Shown here in pieces: positions 20,044-28,244 of a DNA stretch of 64,000 bases; the stretch's first letter is position 1; every line of letters starts with the position of its first letter. Source of the DNA: an uncultured Atopobiaceae bacterium (GTDB taxonomy: Bacteria > Actinomycetota > Coriobacteriia > Coriobacteriales > Atopobiaceae). The stretch is from NCBI GenBank assembly GCA_944322145.1, contig CALUNW010000002.1:62001-126000 (forward strand). Reading direction: 5' to 3'. A program made the translations under genes and the position numbers. The notes beneath the pieces are model-generated. The model saw only the letters and a list, made by a program, of their open reading frames with translations, was not told where the DNA came from and made no database searches.

Positions 20044-20161
20044 TACACTGGACTGGATTCTTTAAGCCGGTGCGAGACGCCAGCAAGGTCAGGCCTCCCG
20101 GGGCGCTTTCATATGCCTTTCTCGGTCGCTCGTGTCGGTCTTTGGCAGGGCGTCTTTTTTT
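20044..20161 (+). promoter_or_regulatory. pyr operon promoter and PyrR-type attenuator leader
   Basis: A -10 box TACACT (20044-20049) is followed by TTTAAGCCGGTGCGAGACGC at 20061-20080 and CAGCAAGG. This resembles the PyrR-binding hairpin of actinobacterial pyr leaders (a GCC...GGC stem with a GAG-type loop, then AAGG). GACGCC (20076-20081), part of that hairpin, can instead pair with GGCGTC (20149-20154), which is followed by seven T (20155-20161). That gives a terminator. PyrR with UMP would choose between the two folds. The terminator stem spans a 67-base structured loop, so the exact fold needs modelling. Confidence 0.65.
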
Positions 20162-20175
20162 GAGAAGGGAGTCCC

Positions 20176-20745
20176 ATGGAACAGCCTGTGCTCAAGGCCC
20201 AGATCATGGACGAGCAGGCCATGAGCCGCGCGCTCACCCGCATCGCCCATGAGATCATCGAGAGGAACGAGGGGGCCGCGAGCATCGCGCTCGTGGGCAT
20301 CGTGCGCCGCGGCGCCGCGCTTGCGCCCCTCCTCGCCGACGAGATCGCCAAGATCGAGGGCACGCGACCGCCCGTGGGCACCCTCGACGTGAGCTTCTAC
20401 CGCGACGACGTGAGCCGCAAGATCGCCCCGGTCGAGTTTGGCACCGACATCCCCTTCGCGGTCGACGACCGCGACATCGTGCTCGTGGACGACGTCCTCT
20501 ACACCGGCCGCACCATCCGCGCCGCGCTCGACGCCCTCATCGACCTGGGGCGCCCCAAGACCGTCCAGCTCGCCGTCATGATCGACCGCGGGCACCGCGA
20601 GCTTCCCATCAGAGCCGACTACGTGGGCAAGAACGTCCCCTCCTCGCACGAGGAGGACGTCCGCGTGACCCTCGCCCCCTACGACGAGGCCAACGCGGTC
20701 GAGATCTGGACCAAGCCCGCCGAGAAGAACGGAGGCGACCGCTAA
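20176..20745 (+). CDS. pyrR: PyrR: pyr operon RNA-binding regulator / uracil phosphoribosyltransferase
   Basis: 189-residue PyrR. The PRPP-binding signature DIVLVDDVLYTGRTIRAALD is near residue 100, and FYRDDVSRK and VGIVRRGAALAPLLAD are family features. It binds pyr leader RNA when UMP is high and also has UPRTase activity. It is the first gene after a leader with a possible alternative terminator. AGAAGGGAG lies 5 bases before the ATG. The pyrB ATG follows the stop by one base. Confidence 0.96.
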   Translation: MEQPVLKAQIMDEQAMSRALTRIAHEIIERNEGAASIALVGIVRRGAALAPLLADEIAKIEGTRPPVGTLDVSFYRDDVSRKIAPVEFGTDIPFAVDDRDIVLVDDVLYTGRTIRAALDALIDLGRPKTVQLAVMIDRGHRELPIRADYVGKNVPSSHEEDVRVTLAPYDEANAVEIWTKPAEKNGGDR

Positions 20746-20746
20746 C

Positions 20747-21682
20747 ATGCTGTCAGTCAAGCACCTCATCGACACGACGAGCCTCACCGCCGACGACATC
20801 ACGCAGATCCTCGACACGGCGCGCTCGTTCTCCGAGGTCAACAAGCGCGCGATCAAGAAGGTCCCCGCGCTTCGCGGCCGCACGATCGTCAACCTCTTCC
20901 TCGAGCCGTCCACGCGCACCAAGAGCTCCTTCGAGCTCGCCGAGAAGCGCCTCTCCGCCGACTCCCTCTCCATGGGCGGCGCCACCTCCTCGGTCGTGAA
21001 GGGCGAGAGCCTCGCGGACACCATCGAGACCATCGACGCCATGAACGTCGACATGTTCATCTGCCGCGCCAAGCTCGCCGGCACGCCGCAGAAGATCACC
21101 GAGCACACCGACGCCATCGTCATCAACGCCGGCGACGGCAAGCACCAGCACCCCACCCAGGCGATGCTGGACCTCTACACCATCCGCGAGAACTTCGGAC
21201 ACCTCGACGGCCTCAAGGTCGCCATCGTGGGCGACCTCAGCCACAGCCGCGTGTGCGGCTCGCTCGTGCCCGCGCTCAAGACCATGGGCGCCGACGTCAC
21301 GCTCGTGGGCCCGCCCACCTTCCAGGTGGACGACCCGGACTACTACGGCGTGCCGCAGACGGCCGACCTCGACGCCGTCATCCCCGAGATGGACGTCGTC
21401 TACATGCTGCGCGTCCAGCTCGAGCGCATGGAGGGCGCGGCCATCCCGTCCCGCCGCGAGTACAACCGCCTGTGGGGCCTGGACATGTCCCGCGTCAACA
21501 AGATGAAGCCCGAGGCCATCATCTGCCACCCCGGCCCCATGAACCGCGGCATGGAGATCAACGCGGACGTGGCCGACTGCGCGCGCTCGCGCATCCTCGA
21601 CCAGGTCAACGCCGGCGTCCTCACGCGCATGGCCGAGATGTACCTGCTTCTGGGAGGAGAGAACAATGGCGTATCTGCTTAA
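20747..21682 (+). CDS. pyrB: Aspartate carbamoyltransferase catalytic subunit
   Basis: 311-residue ATCase, which joins carbamoyl phosphate and aspartate, the committed step of UMP synthesis. The carbamoyl-phosphate loop FLEPSTRTKSSFELAEKRL is at about residue 51, then GGATSSVVKGESLADT, and HPTQAMLDLYTI at about 136. No pyrI regulatory subunit is present, as in Gram-positive bacteria. It overlaps pyrC by 17 bases. Confidence 0.97.
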   Translation: MLSVKHLIDTTSLTADDITQILDTARSFSEVNKRAIKKVPALRGRTIVNLFLEPSTRTKSSFELAEKRLSADSLSMGGATSSVVKGESLADTIETIDAMNVDMFICRAKLAGTPQKITEHTDAIVINAGDGKHQHPTQAMLDLYTIRENFGHLDGLKVAIVGDLSHSRVCGSLVPALKTMGADVTLVGPPTFQVDDPDYYGVPQTADLDAVIPEMDVVYMLRVQLERMEGAAIPSRREYNRLWGLDMSRVNKMKPEAIICHPGPMNRGMEINADVADCARSRILDQVNAGVLTRMAEMYLLLGGENNGVSA

Positions 21683-22979
21683 GGGCGCCCACGTCGTCGA
21701 CCCGCAGCTGGGCCTCGACGACGTCCGCGACGTGCTCATTGACGGCGACAAGATCGCCGAGGTGGGCGAGGGCCTCGAGGCGCCGGAGGGCGCGGAGGTC
21801 ATCGACGCCGCCGGCAAGTACCTCGTGCCCGGCCTCGTGGACATGCACGTGCACTTCCGCGACCCCGGCTTCGAGTACAAGGAGACCATCGAGACCGGCG
21901 CCCGCGCCGCCACCCACGGCGGCTTCACCGACGTGGCCACGATGCCCAACACCGACCCGGTGACCGACAACGGCGCCGAGGTCCGCTACCAGATCGACCG
22001 CTCGCGCCACGCCGGGCTCTGCCACGTGCGTCCCATCGGCGCGCTCACGGTGGGCGAGAAGGGCGAGACGCTCGCGGAGATCGGCGACATGGTCATGGAG
22101 GGCGCGGTCGCCTTCTCCGACGACGGCCACGGCGTCCAGAGCGCGGGCATGATGCGCACCTGCATGGAGTACGTCTCCCAGTTCGACAAGGTCGTCTCCG
22201 CGCACTGCGAGGTGGAGTCTCTCACCACGCACGGCGTCATCAACGAGGGCCGCGCCTCCACGCGCCTGGGCATGTTCGGCTGGCCGGCGCTGGGCGAGGA
22301 GCTCGAGATCTACCGCGACATCGAGCTCTGCCGCATGACCGGCTGCTCCCTGCACATCGCCCACATCTCCACCGAGAAGGGCCTCGAGCTCGTGCGCGCC
22401 GCCAAGGCCGAGGGGCTGCCCGTGACCTGCGAGGTCACGCCGCACCACCTGTTCCTCTGCGAGGACGACATCACCGACGCCTACGACACCAACCTCAAGA
22501 TGAACCCGCCCCTGCGCACCGCCGCGGACGCCGCGGCACTCCGCGAGGGCATCCTCGACGGCTCGATCGACTGCATCGTGACCGACCACGCGCCGCACGC
22601 CCCGCACGAGAAGGACTGCGAGTGGGAGATCGCCTTCTTCGGCATCGTGGGCCTCGAGACGTCGCTGCCGCTCATGCTCACCAACCTCGTGCTCCCCGGC
22701 ACGATGAGCTGGTCGCGCCTCGTCGAGGTCATGGCCGTCAACCCGCGCCGCTGCCTGCGCCTGCCCGAGATCCGCGTGGAGGCCGGCTGCACCGCCGACC
22801 TCACCCTCATCGACCCGGCCGCCCAGGTCACGGTTACCGAGGACTGGCTCCAGAGCCGCTCCAAGAACTCCGCGTGGCTGGGCCAGACGCTCACCGGACG
22901 GGCCACCGACGTCTTCGTCGCCGGGCGCCACACGCTCACGGGCGGCGTGGTGACCCCGGTCAAGAGGGTCCTTCGATGA
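21666..22979 (+). CDS. pyrC: Dihydroorotase
   Basis: 437-residue class I dihydroorotase, a zinc amidohydrolase that cyclises carbamoyl-aspartate. Metal ligands are visible in VDMHVHFRDPGFEYKE (the HxH motif, about residue 58) and in SAHCEVESL, LHIAHISTEKGLE and IVTDHAPH (the catalytic Asp). Length is normal. It overlaps pyrB upstream and pyrK downstream (ATGA at 22976-22979). Confidence 0.97.
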   Translation: MAYLLKGAHVVDPQLGLDDVRDVLIDGDKIAEVGEGLEAPEGAEVIDAAGKYLVPGLVDMHVHFRDPGFEYKETIETGARAATHGGFTDVATMPNTDPVTDNGAEVRYQIDRSRHAGLCHVRPIGALTVGEKGETLAEIGDMVMEGAVAFSDDGHGVQSAGMMRTCMEYVSQFDKVVSAHCEVESLTTHGVINEGRASTRLGMFGWPALGEELEIYRDIELCRMTGCSLHIAHISTEKGLELVRAAKAEGLPVTCEVTPHHLFLCEDDITDAYDTNLKMNPPLRTAADAAALREGILDGSIDCIVTDHAPHAPHEKDCEWEIAFFGIVGLETSLPLMLTNLVLPGTMSWSRLVEVMAVNPRRCLRLPEIRVEAGCTADLTLIDPAAQVTVTEDWLQSRSKNSAWLGQTLTGRATDVFVAGRHTLTGGVVTPVKRVLR

Positions 22980-23764
22980 GCGCCGGACTCTCGGTCCACG
23001 ACTTCGCGGTCGTCTCAAACGAGCCGGCAGCCGACGGCCTCATGCGCATCGTCATGGCCGCTCCCGAGCTTGCCGCGGCGTTGCGCCCCGGCCAGTTCGT
23101 GAACGTGCGCGTCCCCGGCGACGCGAGCCAGATCCTGCGCGTGCCGCTGTCCTTCAGCCACGCCGACGCCGCGGCCGGCACCGTCGAGATCGTCTACGCC
23201 GTCGTGGGCGACGCCACGCGCCGCCTCTCCGAGATGGCGCCCGGCGCCACCTCCACGGCCGTCGGCCCCTGCGGCAACCCCTGGTCGGAGGTTGTCGGCG
23301 CCCGCCGCGCCTGCGTGGTCGCGGGCGGCGTGGGCATCACGCCGGTCGTCGCCTGCGCCCGCATGCTCGCGGGCTCGGGCGTGGCGTTCGACGCCGTGGT
23401 GGGCGCGCAGACCGCCGGCAGGCTCTGGGGCGCGGACGTGCTCGAGGGGCTCGGCGCCGGCACGGTCGCCGTCACCACCGACGACGGCACCGCCGGACGG
23501 CGCGGATTCACCACCGACGCCCTCGCCGACCTTCTCGCCCAGGGCCCCTATGACGTGGTCTACACCTGCGGCCCCGAGGTCATGATGGCGGGCGTGGCGC
23601 GCATCTGCCGCGAGGCGGGCGTGCCCTGCCGCGTCTCCATGGAGCGAATGATGAGCTGCGGCTTTGGCGCGTGCGCCACCTGCAACGTGGCCATGGTTGA
23701 CGGAACCTACAAGTCCTGCTGCAAGGACGGCCCGGTCTTCGACGCCGAGGAGGTGGCGTGGTGA
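22976..23764 (+). CDS. pyrK: Dihydroorotate dehydrogenase electron-transfer subunit (FAD / 2Fe-2S)
   Basis: 262-residue PyrK, which passes electrons from PyrD to NAD. The FAD-binding RVPLSFSHAD and the NAD-binding GGVGITPVVACARML are intact. The C-terminus carries a 2Fe-2S motif, MSCGFGACATCNVAMVDGTY plus a later Cys pair (SCCKDG). With pyrD it forms a class 1B dihydroorotate dehydrogenase. It overlaps pyrC by 4 bases and pyrD by up to 7. Confidence 0.94.
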   Translation: MSAGLSVHDFAVVSNEPAADGLMRIVMAAPELAAALRPGQFVNVRVPGDASQILRVPLSFSHADAAAGTVEIVYAVVGDATRRLSEMAPGATSTAVGPCGNPWSEVVGARRACVVAGGVGITPVVACARMLAGSGVAFDAVVGAQTAGRLWGADVLEGLGAGTVAVTTDDGTAGRRGFTTDALADLLAQGPYDVVYTCGPEVMMAGVARICREAGVPCRVSMERMMSCGFGACATCNVAMVDGTYKSCCKDGPVFDAEEVAW

Positions 23765-24693
23765 TGGGAGAGAAGAGCGTCAGCATGGCCGTCGACCTCG
23801 GCGGCGTGCGCATGCAGAACCCCGTGAACACCGCCTCGGGAACCTTTGGCTTCGGGTCTGTCTTCGAGGACTTCTTCGACGTGGCGCGCCTCGGGGCGAT
23901 CACGCTCAAGGGCTGCTCCGCGGAGCCCTGGGCCGGCAACCCGGCGCCGCGCATGTGCGAGGTGCCCTCCGGCATGATGAACACCGTGGGCCTGGCCAAC
24001 CCCGGCGTCCGCGGCATGGTCGAGCAGTACGGGGAGTACCTGGCTGGCCTCGAGGGGCGCGGCTGCCGCGTCATCGTGCAGGCGGCCGGCCACTCCGTGG
24101 AGGAGTACGTGGCGGCCGTCGAGCTCATCGAGGAGCACTGCCCCTGGGCGAGCGGCGTCGAGATGAACATCTCCTGCCCCAACATCGCCCGCGGCGGTGC
24201 CCTGGTGGGCGGCACGCCCGAGAGCGCCTCCGAGGTCGTGCGGGCCGTTCGCCCGCGCGTGAGACGGCCGCTGCTCGTGAAGATGGCCCCCGTGCGCGTG
24301 CCCGAGATCGCGCGGGCCTGCGAGGCCGAGGGCGCCGACGCGCTCTCGCTCATCAACACGATCAACGGCATGTCCATCGACGTGCGCACGCGCAGGAGCC
24401 GCCTCTCCAAGCCCACGGGGGGCGTCTCGGGACCTGCCATCCACGCCATCGCCGTCCGCATGGTCTGGGAGGCCGCGCAGGCCGTCAAGATCCCGATCAA
24501 CGGGATGGGCGGCGTGACGAGCTGGCAGGATGCCGCCGAGATGATCCTGGCCGGCGCCACCTCCGTCACGGTGGGCACCGCCAGCTTCTACGACCCCACC
24601 TGCGCCGCCGACGTCGTCGACGGGCTTGCCGCCTGGGCCGCGGAGCAGGGCGTCACGGACATCAACGAACTGATTGGAGCCTTCGAATGCTGA
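23758..24693 (+). CDS. pyrD: Dihydroorotate dehydrogenase, catalytic subunit (class 1B)
   Basis: FMN-dependent TIM-barrel enzyme that oxidises dihydroorotate to orotate. PVNTASGTFGFG, the catalytic-loop region EMNISCPNIARGG (a Cys base, typical of class 1) and the phosphate-binding IPINGMGGVTSWQDAAEMI are present. The start could be GTG 23758, GTG 23761 or ATG 23764. GAGGAGG at 23747-23753 suits 23761 or 23764 best. It pairs with pyrK and overlaps pyrF by 7 bases. Confidence 0.95.
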   Translation: MVMGEKSVSMAVDLGGVRMQNPVNTASGTFGFGSVFEDFFDVARLGAITLKGCSAEPWAGNPAPRMCEVPSGMMNTVGLANPGVRGMVEQYGEYLAGLEGRGCRVIVQAAGHSVEEYVAAVELIEEHCPWASGVEMNISCPNIARGGALVGGTPESASEVVRAVRPRVRRPLLVKMAPVRVPEIARACEAEGADALSLINTINGMSIDVRTRRSRLSKPTGGVSGPAIHAIAVRMVWEAAQAVKIPINGMGGVTSWQDAAEMILAGATSVTVGTASFYDPTCAADVVDGLAAWAAEQGVTDINELIGAFEC

Positions 24694-25409
24694 CGTACGA
24701 ACAGGCAAGCGACAAGGTCATCATCGCGCTGGACTGCTCTAAGGAGCGCGCCTTCGAGCTGGCGGACATGCTCGCCGGCAAGGCCACGTGGGTCAAGGTC
24801 GGCATGACGCTCTTCTACGCCGAGGGCCCGGCCATCGTCGACGCGATGCGCGAGCGCGGGCTGCGCGTCTTTCTCGACCTCAAGGTCCACGACATCCCGT
24901 TCCAGGTCCAGGGCGCCGTCCGCGCCGCGTCGCTCACCGGTGCCGACATCCTCTCGATCCACGGCCTGGGCTCCTCCGCGATGATCGCCGCCGCCCGCAC
25001 GGGCGCCGAGGAGGCCGCGGAGCAGCGCGGCGGGGACCGCACCCGCCTCGTGGCCATCTCGGTCCTCACGAGCATGGACCAGGCGGCGCTCGCCGAGATC
25101 GGCGTGGAGTCGCCCGTGGCGGAGGAGGTCGCGCGCCTGGCGAGCCTCAGCTACGGCGCCGGCGCCGACGGCATCGTGTGCTCCCCGCAGGAGGCCGCCG
25201 AGATGCGCGCCCTTCTCGGCCCCGACGCGCTTATCGTGACCCCGGGCGTGCGCCCGGCGGGCGCCGAGGTGGGCGACCAGAAGCGCATCGCCACCCCTGC
25301 CGCCGCGGTGGCGGCCGGCGCGTCCAAGCTGGTCATCGGCCGCCCGATCACCGGCGCCGAGGACCCCGTGGCCGCCTTCGACGCCATCTGCGCCGAGCTC
25401 ATGGCGTAG
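24687..25409 (+). CDS. pyrF: Orotidine 5'-phosphate decarboxylase
   Basis: 240-residue OMP decarboxylase, the last step to UMP. The catalytic Asp-Lys network is in VFLDLKVHDIPFQVQGAV (about residue 58), and the phosphate-binding VTPGVRPAGAEVGDQKR (about 187) and VIGRPITGAEDP are intact. It starts inside the pyrD stop region (ATG 24687). No carAB or pyrE is present in this window, so those steps are encoded elsewhere. Confidence 0.97.
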   Translation: MLTYEQASDKVIIALDCSKERAFELADMLAGKATWVKVGMTLFYAEGPAIVDAMRERGLRVFLDLKVHDIPFQVQGAVRAASLTGADILSIHGLGSSAMIAAARTGAEEAAEQRGGDRTRLVAISVLTSMDQAALAEIGVESPVAEEVARLASLSYGAGADGIVCSPQEAAEMRALLGPDALIVTPGVRPAGAEVGDQKRIATPAAAVAAGASKLVIGRPITGAEDPVAAFDAICAELMA

Positions 25410-25430
25410 GCCCGGCGGCACGCCCCGGCG

Positions 25431-25482
25431 AGGTGCGGCAGATGGACGGTCCGGGCTCGGAAAACGTCGCATCGCCGCACCT
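25431..25482 (+). terminator. Hairpin after pyrF (probable terminator)
   Basis: AGGTGCGGC (25431-25439) and GCCGCACCT (25474-25482) close a stem that can be extended inward by GATG/CATC and GACG/CGTC. No T-run follows directly. It starts 22 bases after the pyrF stop. The rest of the gap to 25629 shows no gene. Confidence 0.5.
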
Positions 25483-25629
25483 AAGACGGCCCGTTTTGTG
25501 GAGGATTGCCCCTGAGCTGCACCTTTGGTGAAGAGGGGTTGCAAAACCTCAGGTGAATGGGCAAACTTGATTGTTGCGAAGCCGCCGGTCCGGCTCGGCG
25601 GCGCGAAGAAACGCGAATTGGAGGAACAC

Positions 25630-25938
25630 ATGGCTCTACCCCAGCTTACTGACGAGCAGCGCAAGGCCGCCCTCGAGAAGGCCGCCCAGGCCCGCCACGA
25701 GCGCGCCGAGCTGCGCGAGAAGATCAAGAGCGGCAAGGTCGCCCTCGAGGACGTCCTCGACTCCGACGACCCCATCGCCAGCCGCATGAAGGTCTCCACC
25801 CTCATCGAGTCCCTCCCCGGCTACGGCAAGGCCAAGGCCGCCAAGATCATGGACGAGCTCGGCATCTCCGCCACCCGTCGCGTCAAGGGCCTCGGCGCTC
25901 GTCAGCGCGAGCAGCTGGTCGAGGCTCTCTCCAAGTAA
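25630..25938 (+). CDS. mihF: Actinobacterial integration host factor mIHF
   Basis: 102-residue mIHF, a DNA-binding and bending nucleoid protein peculiar to Actinobacteria and unrelated to HU/IHF. It has a charged N-terminal helix (QRKAALEKAAQARHERAELR) and a C-terminal helix-two-turn-helix, SLPGYGKAKAAKIMDELGIS, followed by RRVKGLGARQREQL. It directly precedes gmk, the conserved actinobacterial order, and this is the strongest phylogenetic marker in the window. GGAGGAA stands before the ATG. Confidence 0.95.
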   Translation: MALPQLTDEQRKAALEKAAQARHERAELREKIKSGKVALEDVLDSDDPIASRMKVSTLIESLPGYGKAKAAKIMDELGISATRRVKGLGARQREQLVEALSK

Positions 25939-25939
25939 A

Positions 25940-26539
25940 TTGGAGCAGAGAGCTCGGCTCTTTGTCGTCTCTGGGCCGTCAGGCGTGGGCAAGGGGACGC
26001 TCGTCGCACTGCTGCGCGAGCGCCTCCCTCGCCTGGGCCTGACGGTTTCTGCGACTACACGAGAGCCACGACCGGGCGAGGAGGACGGCGTCGCCTACTA
26101 CTTCCTCACCGAGGACGAGTTCGACCGTCGCGTCGCGGCGGGCGAGTTCCTCGAGTGGGCGTGGGTCCACGGGCATCGCTACGGCACGCTGCGCGAGGAG
26201 GTCGAGCGCGTCACGGGGCAGGGACGCTCCGTGGTGCTCGAGATCGACGTGCAGGGAGGCCTCAACGTGCGCGAGGCCCTTCCCGACGCGGTGCTCGTCT
26301 TCATCGAGGCCCCCAGCGCCGAGGAGCTCGAGCGTCGCCTGCGCGGGCGCGGCACCGAGGACGAGGCCTCCATCGAGCGTCGCCTCGCCGGCGCCCGCGA
26401 GGAGATGGCCTGCGCGCCCCGCTATGACGTCCGCATCGTGAACGACGACCTCGAGCGCGCCCTGGGCGAGCTCATGAGCACTATCGAGAAGTACGAGAAC
26501 AACGGAGGTCTCCCCGAAGATGTCTGTGATCAAGCCTGA
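25940..26539 (+). CDS. gmk: Guanylate kinase
   Basis: 199-residue GMP kinase. The P-loop SGPSGVGKGT is near residue 11, then SATTREPRPGEEDGVAYYFL and LEIDVQGGLNVREALPDAV. It phosphorylates GMP to GDP. The only plausible start is TTG 25940, one base after the mihF stop, suggesting translational coupling. It overlaps rpoZ by 20 bases. Confidence 0.96.
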   Translation: MEQRARLFVVSGPSGVGKGTLVALLRERLPRLGLTVSATTREPRPGEEDGVAYYFLTEDEFDRRVAAGEFLEWAWVHGHRYGTLREEVERVTGQGRSVVLEIDVQGGLNVREALPDAVLVFIEAPSAEELERRLRGRGTEDEASIERRLAGAREEMACAPRYDVRIVNDDLERALGELMSTIEKYENNGGLPEDVCDQA

Positions 26540-26804
26540 GATTGACACCCTGCTCGACAAGACCGAGCACAACCCCTTCCTGCTCTGCTCCATCGCGTCC
26601 AAGCGCGCCTGCGACATCAACAACATGGTTCGCGGCCAGCACCTGCGCGTGACGGCGATCCAGGACTTCGACGACATCACCACCGTCGCGTCCGGCAAGG
26701 ACCCGGTTTCTATTGCCATGCAGGAGATCGAGGACGACACCCTGAGCTTCGTCAAGGAGGACTTTGACGAGGACATCCGGGGCGCCAACACGATCGTCCT
26801 GTAG
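26520..26804 (+). CDS. rpoZ: RNA polymerase omega subunit
   Basis: 94-residue omega, which helps fold and assemble the beta' subunit. The core SKRACDINNMVRGQ aligns with the conserved (A)RR/KRA-x-I-N region, and the acidic C-terminus (DDTLSFVKEDFDEDIRG) is usual in this lineage. It begins 20 bases before the gmk stop, with GGAGG before the ATG. thiI follows directly. Confidence 0.93.
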   Translation: MSVIKPEIDTLLDKTEHNPFLLCSIASKRACDINNMVRGQHLRVTAIQDFDDITTVASGKDPVSIAMQEIEDDTLSFVKEDFDEDIRGANTIVL

Positions 26805-28058
26805 GTGCGCATGACCGAGAGACTCTGCCTCGTCCACTACCACGAGATCGGCCTCAAGGGCAAGAACCGCGCCACGTTCGAGAACCAGCTCGTCACCAAC
26901 CTGCACCGCGCGCTCCAGGCGTTCCCCGTCGCGAGCATCGCCCGCATCTCGGGGCACATCGCCGTGGAGACGACCGGCCGCTACGCCAGCGAGGAGCTCG
27001 CCGCCGCCATCCGGCGCGTGCCGGGCGTGGCGCGCGTAAGCCTCGCCTACAAGTGCGGTCTCGACGAGGGCGAGTACTGCGCCGCGGCCGTCCGCGCGCT
27101 CGGCGAGGCGGGCGAGTTCGCCACCTTCAAGGTGCACGCGCGCCGCTCGTCGACCACCTACGAGCGTCACAGCCTCGAGATGAACCAGATCGTCGGCGCG
27201 GTCCTGTGCGAGGCCTTCCCCGACAAGAAGGTCGACGTCCACACCCCGGACGTGACCGTCGTCGTGCACGTGGTCCAGGGCAACACCTTCGTCTACGCGG
27301 CCTCCGCGCCGGGCGTGGGCGGGCTTCCCGTCGGCACGGCTGGCAAGGTCGTGACGCTGCTTTCGAGCGGCTTCGACTCGCCGGTCTCCACCTGGATGGT
27401 GGGCCGCCGCGGCGCGATCTGCGTGCCCGTGCACTTCTCGGGGCGTCCCATGACCGCCGACACGAGCGAGTGGCTCTGCCAGGACATCGTCGAGGCGCTC
27501 GCGCCCTCGGGCGTGGTCGGCCGCCTCTACGTGGTGCCCTTCGGCGAGCGCCAGCGCGAGATCTCGCTCGCCGTGCCCCAGGGCCTGCGCATCATCATGT
27601 ACCGTCGCGTCATGCTGCAGGTCGCCGAGCGCATCGCCCAGCTCGAGGGCGCGAAGGCCCTCGTCACGGGCGAGTCGCTCGGGCAGGTGGCATCGCAGAC
27701 GCTCGAGAACATCGCCGCGGTGAACGAGGCGGTGACGATGCCCGTCCTGCGCCCGCTCATCGGCTCCGACAAGCAGGAGATCATCGCCCGCGCCCATGAG
27801 ATCGGGACCTACGACATCTGCTGCGAGACCGCGCCGGACTGCTGCACGCTCTTCATGCCGCGCCGCCCCGAGACCCACGCGCGCCTGCGCGAGGTGCTCG
27901 AGGCCTGGGAGAGCTTCGACCACGAGGGCATGGTCGCGGACCTCGTCGAGCACGTCGAGTGGCGCGACTTCCCGCAGTGCCCCTCCTATCACGCCCCCAA
28001 GGGGCCGCTGCGCGAGCATCATCGTGACCTCTGCGCGGCCTCGCGCTGCGAGCGGTAG
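26805..28058 (+). CDS. thiI: tRNA uracil 4-sulfurtransferase ThiI
   Basis: 417 residues if the GTG at 26805 is used, 415 from ATG 26811. It has an N-terminal ferredoxin-like part and THUMP domain (HYHEIGLKGKNRATFENQL; ARRSSTTYERHSLEMNQIVG) and a PP-loop domain (LLSSGFDSPVSTWMVGRRGA). It makes 4-thiouridine at tRNA position 8 and may serve thiazole synthesis. The C-terminal rhodanese domain of the E. coli enzyme is absent, as in most Gram-positive forms. ALVTGESLGQVASQT is the AMP/active-site signature. Confidence 0.94.
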   Translation: MRMTERLCLVHYHEIGLKGKNRATFENQLVTNLHRALQAFPVASIARISGHIAVETTGRYASEELAAAIRRVPGVARVSLAYKCGLDEGEYCAAAVRALGEAGEFATFKVHARRSSTTYERHSLEMNQIVGAVLCEAFPDKKVDVHTPDVTVVVHVVQGNTFVYAASAPGVGGLPVGTAGKVVTLLSSGFDSPVSTWMVGRRGAICVPVHFSGRPMTADTSEWLCQDIVEALAPSGVVGRLYVVPFGERQREISLAVPQGLRIIMYRRVMLQVAERIAQLEGAKALVTGESLGQVASQTLENIAAVNEAVTMPVLRPLIGSDKQEIIARAHEIGTYDICCETAPDCCTLFMPRRPETHARLREVLEAWESFDHEGMVADLVEHVEWRDFPQCPSYHAPKGPLREHHRDLCAASRCER

Positions 28059-28101
28059 GCCATCCCGCCGCGAGCGGCACGACTTTAGTTGATGCATTTA
28101 T

Positions 28102-28140
28102 GGGCGACGCCCCCGCTGCCGGGGGCGTCGCCCTTCTCGT
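28102..28140 (+). terminator. Terminator after thiI
   Basis: 14-bp perfect stem (28102-28115 with 28120-28133), loop CTGC, followed by TTCTCGTT. It starts 44 bases after the thiI stop. The descending tail CCCTTCTCG carries a copy of the CTTCTCG word discussed under findings. Confidence 0.7.
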
Positions 28141-28210
28141 TAAGCTCCGGCGCAGCTCGCGCAAACGTCCCTGTCCAAGTTTTTTGGCCGCGCGGCCCCC
28201 TCGCGGCCCT

Positions 28211-28234
28211 CCTCCCGGCATGCTGGGAGGAGGG
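28211..28234 (+). promoter_or_regulatory. Hairpin covering part of the comEA ribosome-binding region
   Basis: CCTCCTCCC (28211-28219) is complementary to GGGAGGAGG (28225-28233), which lies in the purine-rich leader 12-20 bases before the comEA ATG. Part of the Shine-Dalgarno region (GGAGGTGG, 28233-28240) remains free. Just upstream, TTTTTTGGCCGCG and a GGCCGCG/CGCGGCC hairpin add structure. Folding could limit comEA translation. Confidence 0.45.
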
Positions 28235-28244
28235 AGGTGGTCGC

